64,000 nucleotides of DNA. Source: JAAYLC01 sp035654795 (GTDB lineage Bacteria; Bacteroidota; Bacteroidia; Flavobacteriales; Flavobacteriaceae). The notes under the pieces were generated by a model. It made no database searches and was not told where the DNA came from. It saw nothing but the letters and a program-made list of their open reading frames with translations. Where the stretch lies: contig DASRWC010000048.1 in assembly GCA_035654795.1 (NCBI GenBank), positions 1 to 64,000 of the forward strand. The letters are read 5' to 3'. Positions 26,076 to 33,545 of this stretch are shown here, one piece after another (the stretch's first letter is position 1; each line of letters opens with the position of its first letter). Made by a program: the position numbers and the translations under genes.

Positions 26076-26083
26076 TATATTTG
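26076..26083 (+). promoter_or_regulatory. -7 box for tRNA-Cys
   Basis: TATATTTG, exact consensus, 25 nt upstream of the tRNA 5' end. Confidence 0.6.
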
Positions 26084-26108
26084 CACCCATCTTCAAAAAG
26101 ATAATTCC

Positions 26109-26179
26109 GGCATCGTGGCCGAGTGGCTAGGCAGAGCTCTGCAAAAGCTTGTACAGCGGTTCGAATCCGCTCGATGCCT
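26109..26179 (+). tRNA. tRNA-Cys (GCA)
   Basis: Full cloverleaf: acceptor GGCATCG pairs CGATGCC, 3-bp D stem, 5-bp anticodon stem with one G-U pair around loop CTGCAAA (anticodon GCA at 26149-26151 region, nt 41-43 of the block), T stem AGCGG with loop TTCGAAT. Discriminator is U73, the main cysteine identity base. CCA is not encoded. 71 nt. A terminator hairpin follows. Confidence 0.96.
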
Positions 26180-26182
26180 CGT

Positions 26183-26219
26183 AAAACTCTGAAAGATTTA
26201 TTCTTTCGGAGTTTTTTTA
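26183..26219. terminator. Terminator after tRNA-Cys
   Basis: A 13-bp stem (AAAACTCTGAAAG with CTTTCGGAGTTTT, one G-T) and a 7-nt loop ending in a T run; it begins 4 nt after the tRNA and also abuts the stop of the convergent LysE gene. Confidence 0.9.
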
Positions 26220-26927
26220 TTCGACTAAGGGAGGGATGGGTTTATCTAAAGGGTGAGACTTTACAGGGATCTTCTCTAATCCGGCTTCCATTCCCTTTGG
26301 AAAAATTCCTTGTATTAAAAGCAATAACCCGAAACCAACTATTAAAATACTCACCCACTTTTTTGCTTTAAAAATAAAGCGGGGTGTCATTTTGTTCATC
26401 ACTTTCTTCGCCAGAAAGATCTTCAATAAATCGGTAGAAAAAAATGTGACAAGTACCGTGAGAATAAACCAAAATACACCGCTCTCTCTTGTAGTAAGTG
26501 CATTTGCCATTACTAAAGTCCCAATCCATCCAACAAGTACCCCGAAATTCACAAAATTCAAGAGAAATCCTTTGAGAAAAAGATTTCCTAACTTCTTCTT
26601 CTTCACTTCTACGGCATAATGTTCACGAACGATTTTAAAAATGGATTTATTAATCCTTACATATGAGATCAATCCATAAGCTATAAGTATGGCACCTCCA
26701 AAAATCAACAAGGCCGGATCATTTTTCACCTTTTCAAGTATCCTATTTGTGCTAAAAAAGGCAACTGCAATAAAGATTATATCTGCAAAAAGAGCTCCGA
26801 GATCAAAAAATATTGCCTCTTTGATTCCTTTTGTGATTGCTGTCTCAATGAGCGTAAAAAAAACCGGACCTACCGCAAAGGCAAGCAGAAATCCATACAA
26901 TGCGGCGTAAATTAATCCATCAAACAT
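26217..26927 (-). CDS. LysE/RhtB-family translocator
   Basis: 236 aa inner-membrane protein with about six hydrophobic segments: roughly 5-25, 38-60, 68-88, 115-138, 148-168 and 190-208. The N-terminal GFLLAFAVGPVFFTLIETAITKG matches the LysE family GxxxGPG region, with GP conserved. Members export amino acids or related metabolites; the substrate here cannot be told. Loop after segment 3 is basic (cytoplasmic). It stands alone between convergent tRNA-Cys and rnr (57-nt gap). Confidence 0.88.
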   Translation of the reverse strand: MFDGLIYAALYGFLLAFAVGPVFFTLIETAITKGIKEAIFFDLGALFADIIFIAVAFFSTNRILEKVKNDPALLIFGGAILIAYGLISYVRINKSIFKIVREHYAVEVKKKKLGNLFLKGFLLNFVNFGVLVGWIGTLVMANALTTRESGVFWFILTVLVTFFSTDLLKIFLAKKVMNKMTPRFIFKAKKWVSILIVGFGLLLLIQGIFPKGMEAGLEKIPVKSHPLDKPIPPLVE

Positions 26928-26984
26928 AGTGGCGCCTAAACTACAAAGATTTTTGAAAAAAATATTTACCTGCGGCTCTATTCA

Positions 26985-29222
26985 TTAGAACCCTTCGTAG
27001 TTTTCTTTATGTCCAAGCATAAAAAAATCCAGATGTTTTTTGACCAGATCGGCATTTTTTACCTTCACATACACCTCGTCCCCAAGTTGATACACATTTC
27101 CGGTGCGTTGTCCATAAACAGCAAATTCATCGGGATCAAAAATATATCGATCATCTCTAAGATCTTGTAATCTTACCATTCCTTCACATTTGTTGGAAAT
27201 AATCTCAACATATATACCCCATTCCGTTACTCCCGAAATTACACCAAGAAACTCCTTTTCTTTTCGATCCATCATATATTTTACTTGCATGTATTTTATG
27301 CTGTCTCGTTCTGCATTGGCTGCTAAATTTTCCATATCACTGCTATGGCTGCTTTTTTCCTCATATTCCTCTTCAGATACTTGTCCTCCATTTTCCATAT
27401 AATGAGCCAATAAACGATGAACCATTACATCGGGATAGCGCCTGATGGGAGAAGTGAAATGGGTATAAAAATCAAATGCCAATCCATAGTGTCCTATATT
27501 TTGTGTGGTATAGAAGGCTTTACTCATACTACGAATGGCAAGCGTATCAATTAGATTCTGTTCTTTCTTTCCTTCTACGTCCTTCAAAAGTTTATTTAAT
27601 GAATTGGCCGTTGTTTTTCTGTCTCTTGTGTTTAGTTTATAGCCAAATCTGCTGATAATATTTTGAAGTGCAGCAATCTTTTCATCGTCAGGTTCGTCGT
27701 GTACCCGATAGACAAATGTTTTCTTTGGTTTCTGTTTTCCGATAAATTCTGCAACCTTTCTATTGGCCAAAAGCATGAATTCTTCAATCAATTTATTGGC
27801 ATCTTTGCTTTCTTTAAAGTAAACTCCTTCGGGTTCATTATTTTCATCTAATACAAATTTTACTTCCACTTTATCAAAAGAAATAGCCCCTGCTCTCATT
27901 CTTTTTTTACGCAGTTGTTTTGCGAGTTTATCCATTTCCACTATGGCCTCAACAATTTCTTCAGGCACCTCATAAGCTACTTCGTTAATCGAGATATTTT
28001 CAGGAATCTCTACAGATTGAAATGAGGCATTCTTTTCATTGACATATTTTTCGATGATGTATTGTGCTTCTTCATAAGAAAATCTGGCATCACTTAAAGA
28101 AACGGTTCTTCCAAACCATTGCTCAATGACATTTGCTTTACTGTCCAATTCCAAAATTGCAGAAAAGGTGTATTTTTCTTCTTTTGGTCGTAAAGAACAC
28201 GCGTTATTTGATAATATTTCCGGAAGCATTGGCACTACCCTATCTACCAGATAAACGGAAGTAGCTCTTTCATATGCTTCCTCATCAAGCACGGTTCCGG
28301 GTTGTACATAAAAAGAAACATCGGCTATATGTATGCCTATTTCCGTATTGCCGTTTTCGAGCTTTCTAAAGGACAAGGCGTCATCAAAATCTTTTGCATC
28401 CTTTGGATCTATAGTAAAGGTTAGAACATCTCTTACATCCTTTCTTTTTTTCACCTCGATTGGTTGAATTTCCGTATTCAGTGCATTCGCAAATTCTTCT
28501 ACTTCTTTGGGAAATACTGCCGGTAATCCATATTGAGCGAGAATGGCATGAATCTCCGTATTGTGCTCACCGGGAAGGCCAAAGACTTCTTTTACCACTC
28601 CGATGGGAGAATCGGCTTTCTCAGGCCAGTCAGTTATCTCAACCAGCACTTTTTCTCCGTTTTTTGCCCCACCTATCTTTTCTCCGGGAACGAAAATATC
28701 GGTGTACATTTTTGGATCATTTATTTCTACAAATCCAAATTGCTCCGATAGTTGAATGGTCCCAACAAATTCAGTCTTTTTTCTCTCAACAATTCTTGTG
28801 ATCTCTCCCTCTTGCTTTCCTTCTCTTCCTCTTTTATATATATAAACCTCCACAAGATCTCCATGAAATGCCTTATTCAAATTTTTGCCTTTGATCAGCA
28901 CATCCTCCGGCATGTCTTCAATCACAACAAATCCATACCCACTCGTGGTCATGTCCAATTTTCCAAGATGATAATTTCCGGTTTGTATAAGCACAAATTT
29001 TCCTCGATCTATTTCTTCCACAAAACCTTTTTTCTGAAGTTTTCTTAAGGTTTTAATGATCTGGTTCCTGCTACCGGGATCATCTACCCCCAACTTCGCG
29101 GCAATTTGCCTATAATTTAAAGCATTGTTTCCGCTCTTTCTCAGGATTTCCTGAACTGATTTTGTGAAACCTTCATTTCGTTTCTTTTTTGACGATCCGT
29201 CTGTGTACTTTTTGCTCGACAT
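26985..29222 (-). CDS. rnr: ribonuclease R
   Basis: Processive 3'-5' exoribonuclease that degrades structured RNA and takes part in rRNA and mRNA turnover. 745 aa from the ATG at 29222 (GTG at 29231 is less likely). N-terminal winged helix (about 20-70), two cold-shock/OB domains, then the RNB catalytic domain with FTIDPKDAKDFDDALSF carrying the acidic cluster, HYGLAFDFYTHFTSPIRRYPD, and a C-terminal S1 domain ending near DFFMLGHKENYEGF. The Lys-rich C-terminal tail found in E. coli RNase R is missing, as in many Bacteroidota. Confidence 0.96.
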   Translation of the reverse strand: MSSKKYTDGSSKKKRNEGFTKSVQEILRKSGNNALNYRQIAAKLGVDDPGSRNQIIKTLRKLQKKGFVEEIDRGKFVLIQTGNYHLGKLDMTTSGYGFVVIEDMPEDVLIKGKNLNKAFHGDLVEVYIYKRGREGKQEGEITRIVERKKTEFVGTIQLSEQFGFVEINDPKMYTDIFVPGEKIGGAKNGEKVLVEITDWPEKADSPIGVVKEVFGLPGEHNTEIHAILAQYGLPAVFPKEVEEFANALNTEIQPIEVKKRKDVRDVLTFTIDPKDAKDFDDALSFRKLENGNTEIGIHIADVSFYVQPGTVLDEEAYERATSVYLVDRVVPMLPEILSNNACSLRPKEEKYTFSAILELDSKANVIEQWFGRTVSLSDARFSYEEAQYIIEKYVNEKNASFQSVEIPENISINEVAYEVPEEIVEAIVEMDKLAKQLRKKRMRAGAISFDKVEVKFVLDENNEPEGVYFKESKDANKLIEEFMLLANRKVAEFIGKQKPKKTFVYRVHDEPDDEKIAALQNIISRFGYKLNTRDRKTTANSLNKLLKDVEGKKEQNLIDTLAIRSMSKAFYTTQNIGHYGLAFDFYTHFTSPIRRYPDVMVHRLLAHYMENGGQVSEEEYEEKSSHSSDMENLAANAERDSIKYMQVKYMMDRKEKEFLGVISGVTEWGIYVEIISNKCEGMVRLQDLRDDRYIFDPDEFAVYGQRTGNVYQLGDEVYVKVKNADLVKKHLDFFMLGHKENYEGF

Positions 29223-29316
29223 ACTTCGCACTTTCTGTAAAAATAGTATTTAAGAAGTCATGATTCAGATTTTTCACATTAATTAGTATCTTGAAGAAGA
29301 ATAGATTTATTTTATC

Positions 29317-29556
29317 ATGCAGCATTTTATCACTTTGGCTAATTTTCAGTTTCCTGCAGAATATGCAGTTCTTAAGCTTCTATTAGATCAACAACATATA
29401 AGGTATTTTTTTAAAAATGAAACCTTCATAGGCGTATTTCCTTTCACTACTTCCACCGGCGGAGGAATTCATCTAAAAGTTCACCCGGAGGATTTTGATT
29501 CAGCTAAAGAAATTTTAGAGAACTGGCAGTATCCGTCTCACCTTAAAAAAGTATGA
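29317..29556 (+). CDS. DUF2007 domain-containing protein
   Basis: 79 aa. The pattern FQFPAEYAVLKLLLDQQHIRYFFKNE, a central Gly-rich turn (TSTGGGIHLKVHPEDFDSAKEIL) and a short acidic helix match the DUF2007 (putative signal transducing) fold, a ferredoxin-like PII-related domain of unknown ligand. The family usually acts as a small soluble protein. Divergent from rnr, immediately to the left of the AT-rich intergenic region that I flag as a possible replication origin. Confidence 0.85.
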   Translation: MQHFITLANFQFPAEYAVLKLLLDQQHIRYFFKNETFIGVFPFTTSTGGGIHLKVHPEDFDSAKEILENWQYPSHLKKV

Positions 29557-29644
29557 AAGTGACTTAGGAGAGATATCAACAGACATATTATAATTTTCTT
29601 TTTTTCTTTTTTTAAAAAAATCTAAAATGATGATGATTATGGTT

Positions 29645-29653
29645 TGTTGATAA
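29645..29653 (-). other. DnaA-box-like 9-mer
   Basis: TTATCAACA on the minus strand, one base from TTATCCACA. Paired with a second exact copy 59 bp downstream. Confidence 0.35.
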
Positions 29654-29711
29654 GTGGGATAACTTTTTAATACTTTGTTTGGAGAAGTCGATATGAGCAA
29701 TAGGTCCGAAC

Positions 29712-29720
29712 TTATCAACA
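29712..29720 (+). other. DnaA-box-like 9-mer
   Basis: TTATCAACA on the plus strand; followed by an AT-rich stretch ATCTATTTATTTTAAGATCT. Confidence 0.35.
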
Positions 29721-30094
29721 TCTATTTATTTTAAGATCTTAGTCAAAATCAAGAGGATGCTCAGTAATGACTTATGATATTAACAGCTTTTGATAACATA
29801 AAAGGTAAAGAAATTAAACACAGAAGATTTCATTCCGTATGTTGATATGGAGGTTATATTAACCAATAATTCTTGTACAAATAATGAAGTTGTTTTTTTG
29901 TCATGCCGGTAAATCTTCCAATTCGAAATTTCCTCCTCATTTGCAAATTTCTTTTTCGATTTCTATTAACATTTTTTAAGATAATTGTAAACAAATTGTT
30001 ATAGAAATACTAATGAGCTGAATGTCATTATGGTATTCCTTAACTCAGAAAATTATCTTCAAAAGGTTTCTTCTACAATTTTACTTGCACCTAT

Positions 30095-30102
30095 TATCTT
30101 TG
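30095..30102 (+). promoter_or_regulatory. -7 box for rpiB
   Basis: TATCTTTG, exact consensus, 18 nt upstream of the rpiB ATG at 30121. Excludes the longer frame from 30022. Confidence 0.6.
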
Positions 30103-30120
30103 CATTTTAAAAACGACATT

Positions 30121-30552
30121 ATGAGAATATCAATTGGTAATGATCATGCAGGAACTTTATATAAAGAAGCAATTGTAGCGCATTTGGAAAAAGCAGGACA
30201 CACAGTAGTAAATCATGGAACTGATTCTGAAGAGAGTGTTGATTACCCTGATTTTGTTCATCCCGTTGCAATGGATGTGGCAGAAGGCAGATCTGATTTT
30301 GGCGTCATCATTTGCGGTAGTGGAAATGGAGCCAACATGACGGCAAATAAGCATCAAAAAATTCGTTCAGCTCTCTGCTGGACTGCCGAAATCACAACTC
30401 TTGCCAGAAAACACAATGATGCCAATATTCTGAGTATCCCTGCCAGATTTACCAGTTTACAACAGGCAGTAGGGATGGTAGACGTTTTTCTGAGTACATC
30501 TTTCGAAGGTGGAAGGCATGAGGACAGAGTCAGAAAAATTCCGTGTCGATAA
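30121..30552 (+). CDS. rpiB: ribose-5-phosphate isomerase B (RpiB/LacAB family)
   Basis: Interconverts ribulose-5-phosphate and ribose-5-phosphate in the pentose phosphate pathway. 143 aa. MRISIGNDHAG at the N-terminus, TDSEESVDYPDFVHPVA, GVIICGSGNGANMTANKH with the active-site Cys in CGSGNG, and RKHNDANILSIPAR are the RpiB signatures. Length fits. The GNAT gene begins just after its stop. Its promoter lies at the edge of the candidate origin region. Confidence 0.96.
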   Translation: MRISIGNDHAGTLYKEAIVAHLEKAGHTVVNHGTDSEESVDYPDFVHPVAMDVAEGRSDFGVIICGSGNGANMTANKHQKIRSALCWTAEITTLARKHNDANILSIPARFTSLQQAVGMVDVFLSTSFEGGRHEDRVRKIPCR

Positions 30553-30562
30553 TTTTTCAGGG

Positions 30563-31006
30563 ATGGAAATAGAGGTTAAGAAATTCAGTGAATTATCCTT
30601 AGAAGAGCTTTATGATGTTTTAAGAGTAAGAGCTGAAGTTTTCGTGGAGGAACAAAATTGTTCTTATCAAGATTTGGATGGGAAAGATCAAAAGGCTCTG
30701 CATATTTTAGGTAAAGAGAATAATCAATTAGTGGCATATGCACGTTGTTTTGCTCCGGGAGATTATTTTAAAGAAGCGGCATTTGGACGGGTTCTGGTTT
30801 TAGATAATTATCGAAAACTTGGTTACGGACATCGGATCACCAATGCCTCTATCCAAGCTATAAAAGATAATTTTAAAACAAAAGAGATTCGTATTTCGGC
30901 ACAATTGTACTTAGTCACCTTTTACGAATCTCATGGTTTCAATACTGCGGGAGATCGATATTTGGAAGTAGGAATTCCTCACATATCGATGCTCTTAAAC
31001 CTTTAA
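30563..31006 (+). CDS. ElaA-like GNAT N-acetyltransferase
   Basis: 147 aa from the ATG at 30563; an earlier in-frame start at 30509 overlaps rpiB by 44 nt. Pattern LYDVLRVRAEVFVEEQNCSYQDLDGKD followed by FGRVLVLDNYRKLGYGHRI (acetyl-CoA pyrophosphate loop, here RKLGYG) is that of ElaA. Acetyl-CoA-dependent acylation of an unknown substrate. The C-terminal FYESHGFNTAGDRYLEVGIPH fits the family. Transcribed behind rpiB with no visible promoter. Confidence 0.9.
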   Translation: MEIEVKKFSELSLEELYDVLRVRAEVFVEEQNCSYQDLDGKDQKALHILGKENNQLVAYARCFAPGDYFKEAAFGRVLVLDNYRKLGYGHRITNASIQAIKDNFKTKEIRISAQLYLVTFYESHGFNTAGDRYLEVGIPHISMLLNL

Positions 31007-31374
31007 ATCCGGATTGGTTCTTTATCCAGATTAAGTTCCCTCAATAAGTCATCAGTGAACCTGTAATGTCCCCTGCGGGTAATGATTTTGAATTTCTGAT
31101 TTCTCATTTCCGAGAGAGTTTCCAGAAATTGCCATTTGGATTTCAGTAGTTGCGCATCTTCAGTTTTTAAACCTATTTCAAAATAATGTTTTATACCTGC
31201 TCTCTCAGCAACTATATCGGGCATAATCACCACATCACTATTTTTTTTATGATATGATTTTGGAGTCTCAAATCCGGCGATGGGTGCTTTGATAGATTCA
31301 TAACCTTTGGAGGAAAGGTATTCTACCGTTTCTTTAAGAATGTCAAGATTTTTTTCTCTTTCTGCATGTGTCAT
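31003..31374 (-). CDS. hypothetical protein with nuclease-like (PD..ExxxK) pattern
   Basis: 123 aa, no family that I can name. An N-terminal helical segment (LDILKETVEYLSSKGYESIKA) is followed by strands SDVVIMPDIVAER, HYFEIGLKT and KFKIITRRGHYRF with intervening helix LLKSKWQFLETLSEM. P52-D53 and E67 with K70 in EIGLK resemble the PD-(D/E)xK nuclease core (the Lys two residues later than usual). This is inference from spacing only. Convergent with the GNAT gene (4-nt overlap of ends). It stands alone with no cognate methyltransferase nearby. Confidence 0.6.
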   Translation of the reverse strand: MTHAEREKNLDILKETVEYLSSKGYESIKAPIAGFETPKSYHKKNSDVVIMPDIVAERAGIKHYFEIGLKTEDAQLLKSKWQFLETLSEMRNQKFKIITRRGHYRFTDDLLRELNLDKEPIRI

Positions 31375-31451
31375 AGTTTGCTAAAATAGCAATTTCTTGA
31401 TTACTAATGTGTTAAAGAACAAATAAAAATAAATTTTGACACTTCTTTGCT

Positions 31452-33074
31452 CTATCTAAGAATTTTATGGTATTGTTCTTGGTTTTTGAGCACCTTCACC
31501 GCCTCGAGAATTTCAGGATTATGAGTTAATTGGTAATTATATAGACCTTCGCGGTAGAAGTATCTTTTCAGGATTTCATCTGTAAGAATAGATTCAATTT
31601 CCATCTTTTTATCACTAACCGCTCTGGATTTCGCCGCATTGATTGTGGCTAATAATTGTTTAAACTGTTGTTCAACCTGAGGATCTTCAAGTTCTTCTTC
31701 AGCTAATTTCATCCCCTCGGTAAATTTCTTTTCAGATATGGTCTCATATGAGAAATTGTTGTCTTTCAGGAATTTTAGAAAATCTTTAAAGTCGGCATCG
31801 GTGAATTTGAAATTTTTCCAGTCTGAAAGTTTATGGGAATAATAATATTTTGTGGCATAATCAAAGATGGCGTTGTCTCGCATTAATGCTGTCGTAATCG
31901 GAGAATATGCTGCTGTGGCTAGTTCTATATCCGGAAGAATTCCTCCACCATCGTAAACCGTGCGACCTCCTTTTGTTTTAAATGCGTTATAGTTTTTTGG
32001 GTCTAATCTTATTGGATCTCCATTTTCATCTCGTTCTCCATAATCCACGGCTTGAATGCAACGGCCACTAGGTGTGTAATATTTTGAAATCGTAACTTTG
32101 AGTTGTGTTCCGTAGGTTAATTTTTGTGGTCGTTGAACCAGACCTTTACCAAAACTTCTTGCCCCAATGATAACGGCACGATCAAGATCTTGAAGACCTC
32201 CTGCTACAATCTCACTGGCCGATGCACTTCTTCCATTTATCAGGACCACTAAGGGGATTTGGGTATCCACCGGTTCCTGGGTTGTTCTATAGATTTTGTT
32301 ATATTTCTTAATATGAGATTTTGTGCTGGTAATAACCTCTCCCTTCGGAACAAATAAATTGACTATACTGATAGCCTCATTCAATAGTCCTCCCGGATTT
32401 CCTCTTAAATCTAGAATTATTTTATTAGCCCCTTGGTTTTTTAAGTTTATCAGAGCTTCCTTAGTTTCATGAGTTGTTTTTGCATTGAACTGCGAAAGGA
32501 CGATATAGCCAATATTGTCATCCATAAGCTTGTAAAAAGGAACGGCATGAAGTTCAACTGCCCCTCGAGTAATATTGGCTTTAGCTATTTTTCCCTGCCT
32601 TTTATATGTTATTTCAACAGTAGAGCCCGGCGCTCCTTTTAAGAGTTCTCCGGCATCATCTTCAAATTCGGCTAAACTCACGGATCCTATTTGGATAATC
32701 TCGTCACCCGCTTTTAATCCTGCTTTATCTGCAGGATAGTTTTGATAAGGTTCTATAATAACAATTGAATTTTTTGTATGTCGCACACTTGCTCCGATTC
32801 CCGTGTATACTCCCGATTTTGAAATTTTTGCATCTTCTACCTGCTGTTCATTCCAATACACGGTATAGGGATCCAAATCCTGAAGCATTCCTTTAATCGC
32901 TTTGTCCATCAGGTTTGAAGGATTTACCTCATCGACATAATTCATATTCAACTCTTTGAATAATGTCGTGAAAATTTCTATTTGTTTCGCGATTTCAAAA
33001 AAATCGCTTTTAAAGCTGACCGTAGTAAAGAAGATGACCACTACCACCGACAAAATTCCTATTCTTTTCTTCAT
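31452..33074 (-). CDS. S41-family C-terminal processing peptidase
   Basis: 540 aa periplasmic serine protease of the CtpA/Tsp type. Signal/anchor segment (5-23), helical N-domain, PDZ domain (about 88-165, GIGASV and KAGLKAGDEI), then the S41 domain. NGRSASASEIVAGG (281-293) holds the catalytic Ser and SFGKG the general-base Lys at 310. Specific for C-terminal hydrophobic tails in known members. Its start overlaps the end of rnpA by 4 nt, so they are cotranscribed, a pairing I know from other Flavobacteriia. Confidence 0.95.
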   Translation of the reverse strand: MKKRIGILSVVVVIFFTTVSFKSDFFEIAKQIEIFTTLFKELNMNYVDEVNPSNLMDKAIKGMLQDLDPYTVYWNEQQVEDAKISKSGVYTGIGASVRHTKNSIVIIEPYQNYPADKAGLKAGDEIIQIGSVSLAEFEDDAGELLKGAPGSTVEITYKRQGKIAKANITRGAVELHAVPFYKLMDDNIGYIVLSQFNAKTTHETKEALINLKNQGANKIILDLRGNPGGLLNEAISIVNLFVPKGEVITSTKSHIKKYNKIYRTTQEPVDTQIPLVVLINGRSASASEIVAGGLQDLDRAVIIGARSFGKGLVQRPQKLTYGTQLKVTISKYYTPSGRCIQAVDYGERDENGDPIRLDPKNYNAFKTKGGRTVYDGGGILPDIELATAAYSPITTALMRDNAIFDYATKYYYSHKLSDWKNFKFTDADFKDFLKFLKDNNFSYETISEKKFTEGMKLAEEELEDPQVEQQFKQLLATINAAKSRAVSDKKMEIESILTDEILKRYFYREGLYNYQLTHNPEILEAVKVLKNQEQYHKILR

Positions 33075-33463
33075 AATGCTTTGTTTTTATCTACTGACTG
33101 TGAGGCATAACGGGAGACTTCCTTGAGAAGAGCAATCATTTTTTCATTTAGATTTTGGTATTTCGGCATTTCTTTGCCTAAATAAACAAACAGGAGGTCT
33201 GTTTTAATCTTTTCATCCTCCGCAATCAAATGTTTATTTAATCTGTAATTCTCCCTCATTTGTCGTTTAATTTTATTCCTGGAAACGGCGTGTTTAAAAT
33301 TTCTTTTGGGCACTGAAAAGGCAGCTCGATTCACCGAAGTCTCCGGGTTTACTAGGAAAACTACTTTTAAAGGATATCGAACAATTGATTGTCCTTTTGA
33401 AAAAAGCCTCTCAATAGCTTTGGAACTCTTTAATTTTTCTTCTTTTGGAAAGTTCTGATTCAC
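33071..33463 (-). CDS. rnpA: ribonuclease P protein component
   Basis: Protein subunit of RNase P that matures tRNA 5' ends. 130 aa starting at a GTG (33463); the N-terminus NFPKEEKLKSSKAIERLF and the RNP-binding motif FKHAVSRNKIKRQMRE (about 77-92) with the RNK/IKR core are typical. No in-frame ATG is available upstream. Not adjacent to rpmH or dnaA here, as is common in Bacteroidota. Followed by the S41 peptidase with a 4-nt overlap. Confidence 0.92.
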   Translation of the reverse strand: MNQNFPKEEKLKSSKAIERLFSKGQSIVRYPLKVVFLVNPETSVNRAAFSVPKRNFKHAVSRNKIKRQMRENYRLNKHLIAEDEKIKTDLLFVYLGKEMPKYQNLNEKMIALLKEVSRYASQSVDKNKAL

Positions 33464-33485
33464 CTTGTAAATATATTAAAAAGAA

Positions 33486-33516
33486 AAACCCCATCTGTTG
33501 GGTTCTGATGGGGTTT
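33486..33516 (-). terminator. Terminator of the MBL-S8-M1 operon
   Basis: 10-bp stem (AAACCCCATC and complement) with an 11-nt loop followed by a T run on the minus strand, 30 nt beyond the M1 peptidase stop and before the rnpA start. Confidence 0.87.
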
Positions 33517-33545
33517 TGCAGAGTGGTTTTTATACTTTCAAATGT

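Larger units (their letters stand above)
29557..30120. other. 564-bp AT-rich intergenic region with TTATCAACA repeats (candidate oriC)
   Basis: No gene is evident. A 45-bp T/A tract (29590-29640) is followed by two exact copies of the DnaA-box-like 9-mer TTATCAACA, one inverted (29645-29653) and one direct (29712-29720). Single-mismatch copies are at 29573-29581, 29788-29796 and 29840-29848. The standard box is TTATCCACA, so these are one-base variants. An A/T-rich, bend-like layout next to boxes is typical of origins. The assignment is inference; dnaA is not adjacent. The rpiB promoter lies at the right end. Confidence 0.4.

Noticed and set aside
26109..26179. tRNA genes as integration sites of a mobile element
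   Set aside because: Flanking genes are core and no integrase, direct repeats or composition change is visible.
29515..29721. 68-aa minus-strand frame in the AT-rich region
   Set aside because: Antisense to the DUF2007 end and composed of T/A tracts; no family resemblance.
29721..29740. Similarity of ATCTATTTATTTTAAGATCT to the E. coli oriC 13-mer region
   Set aside because: Short AT-rich stretch that can match by chance; not used as separate evidence for an origin.
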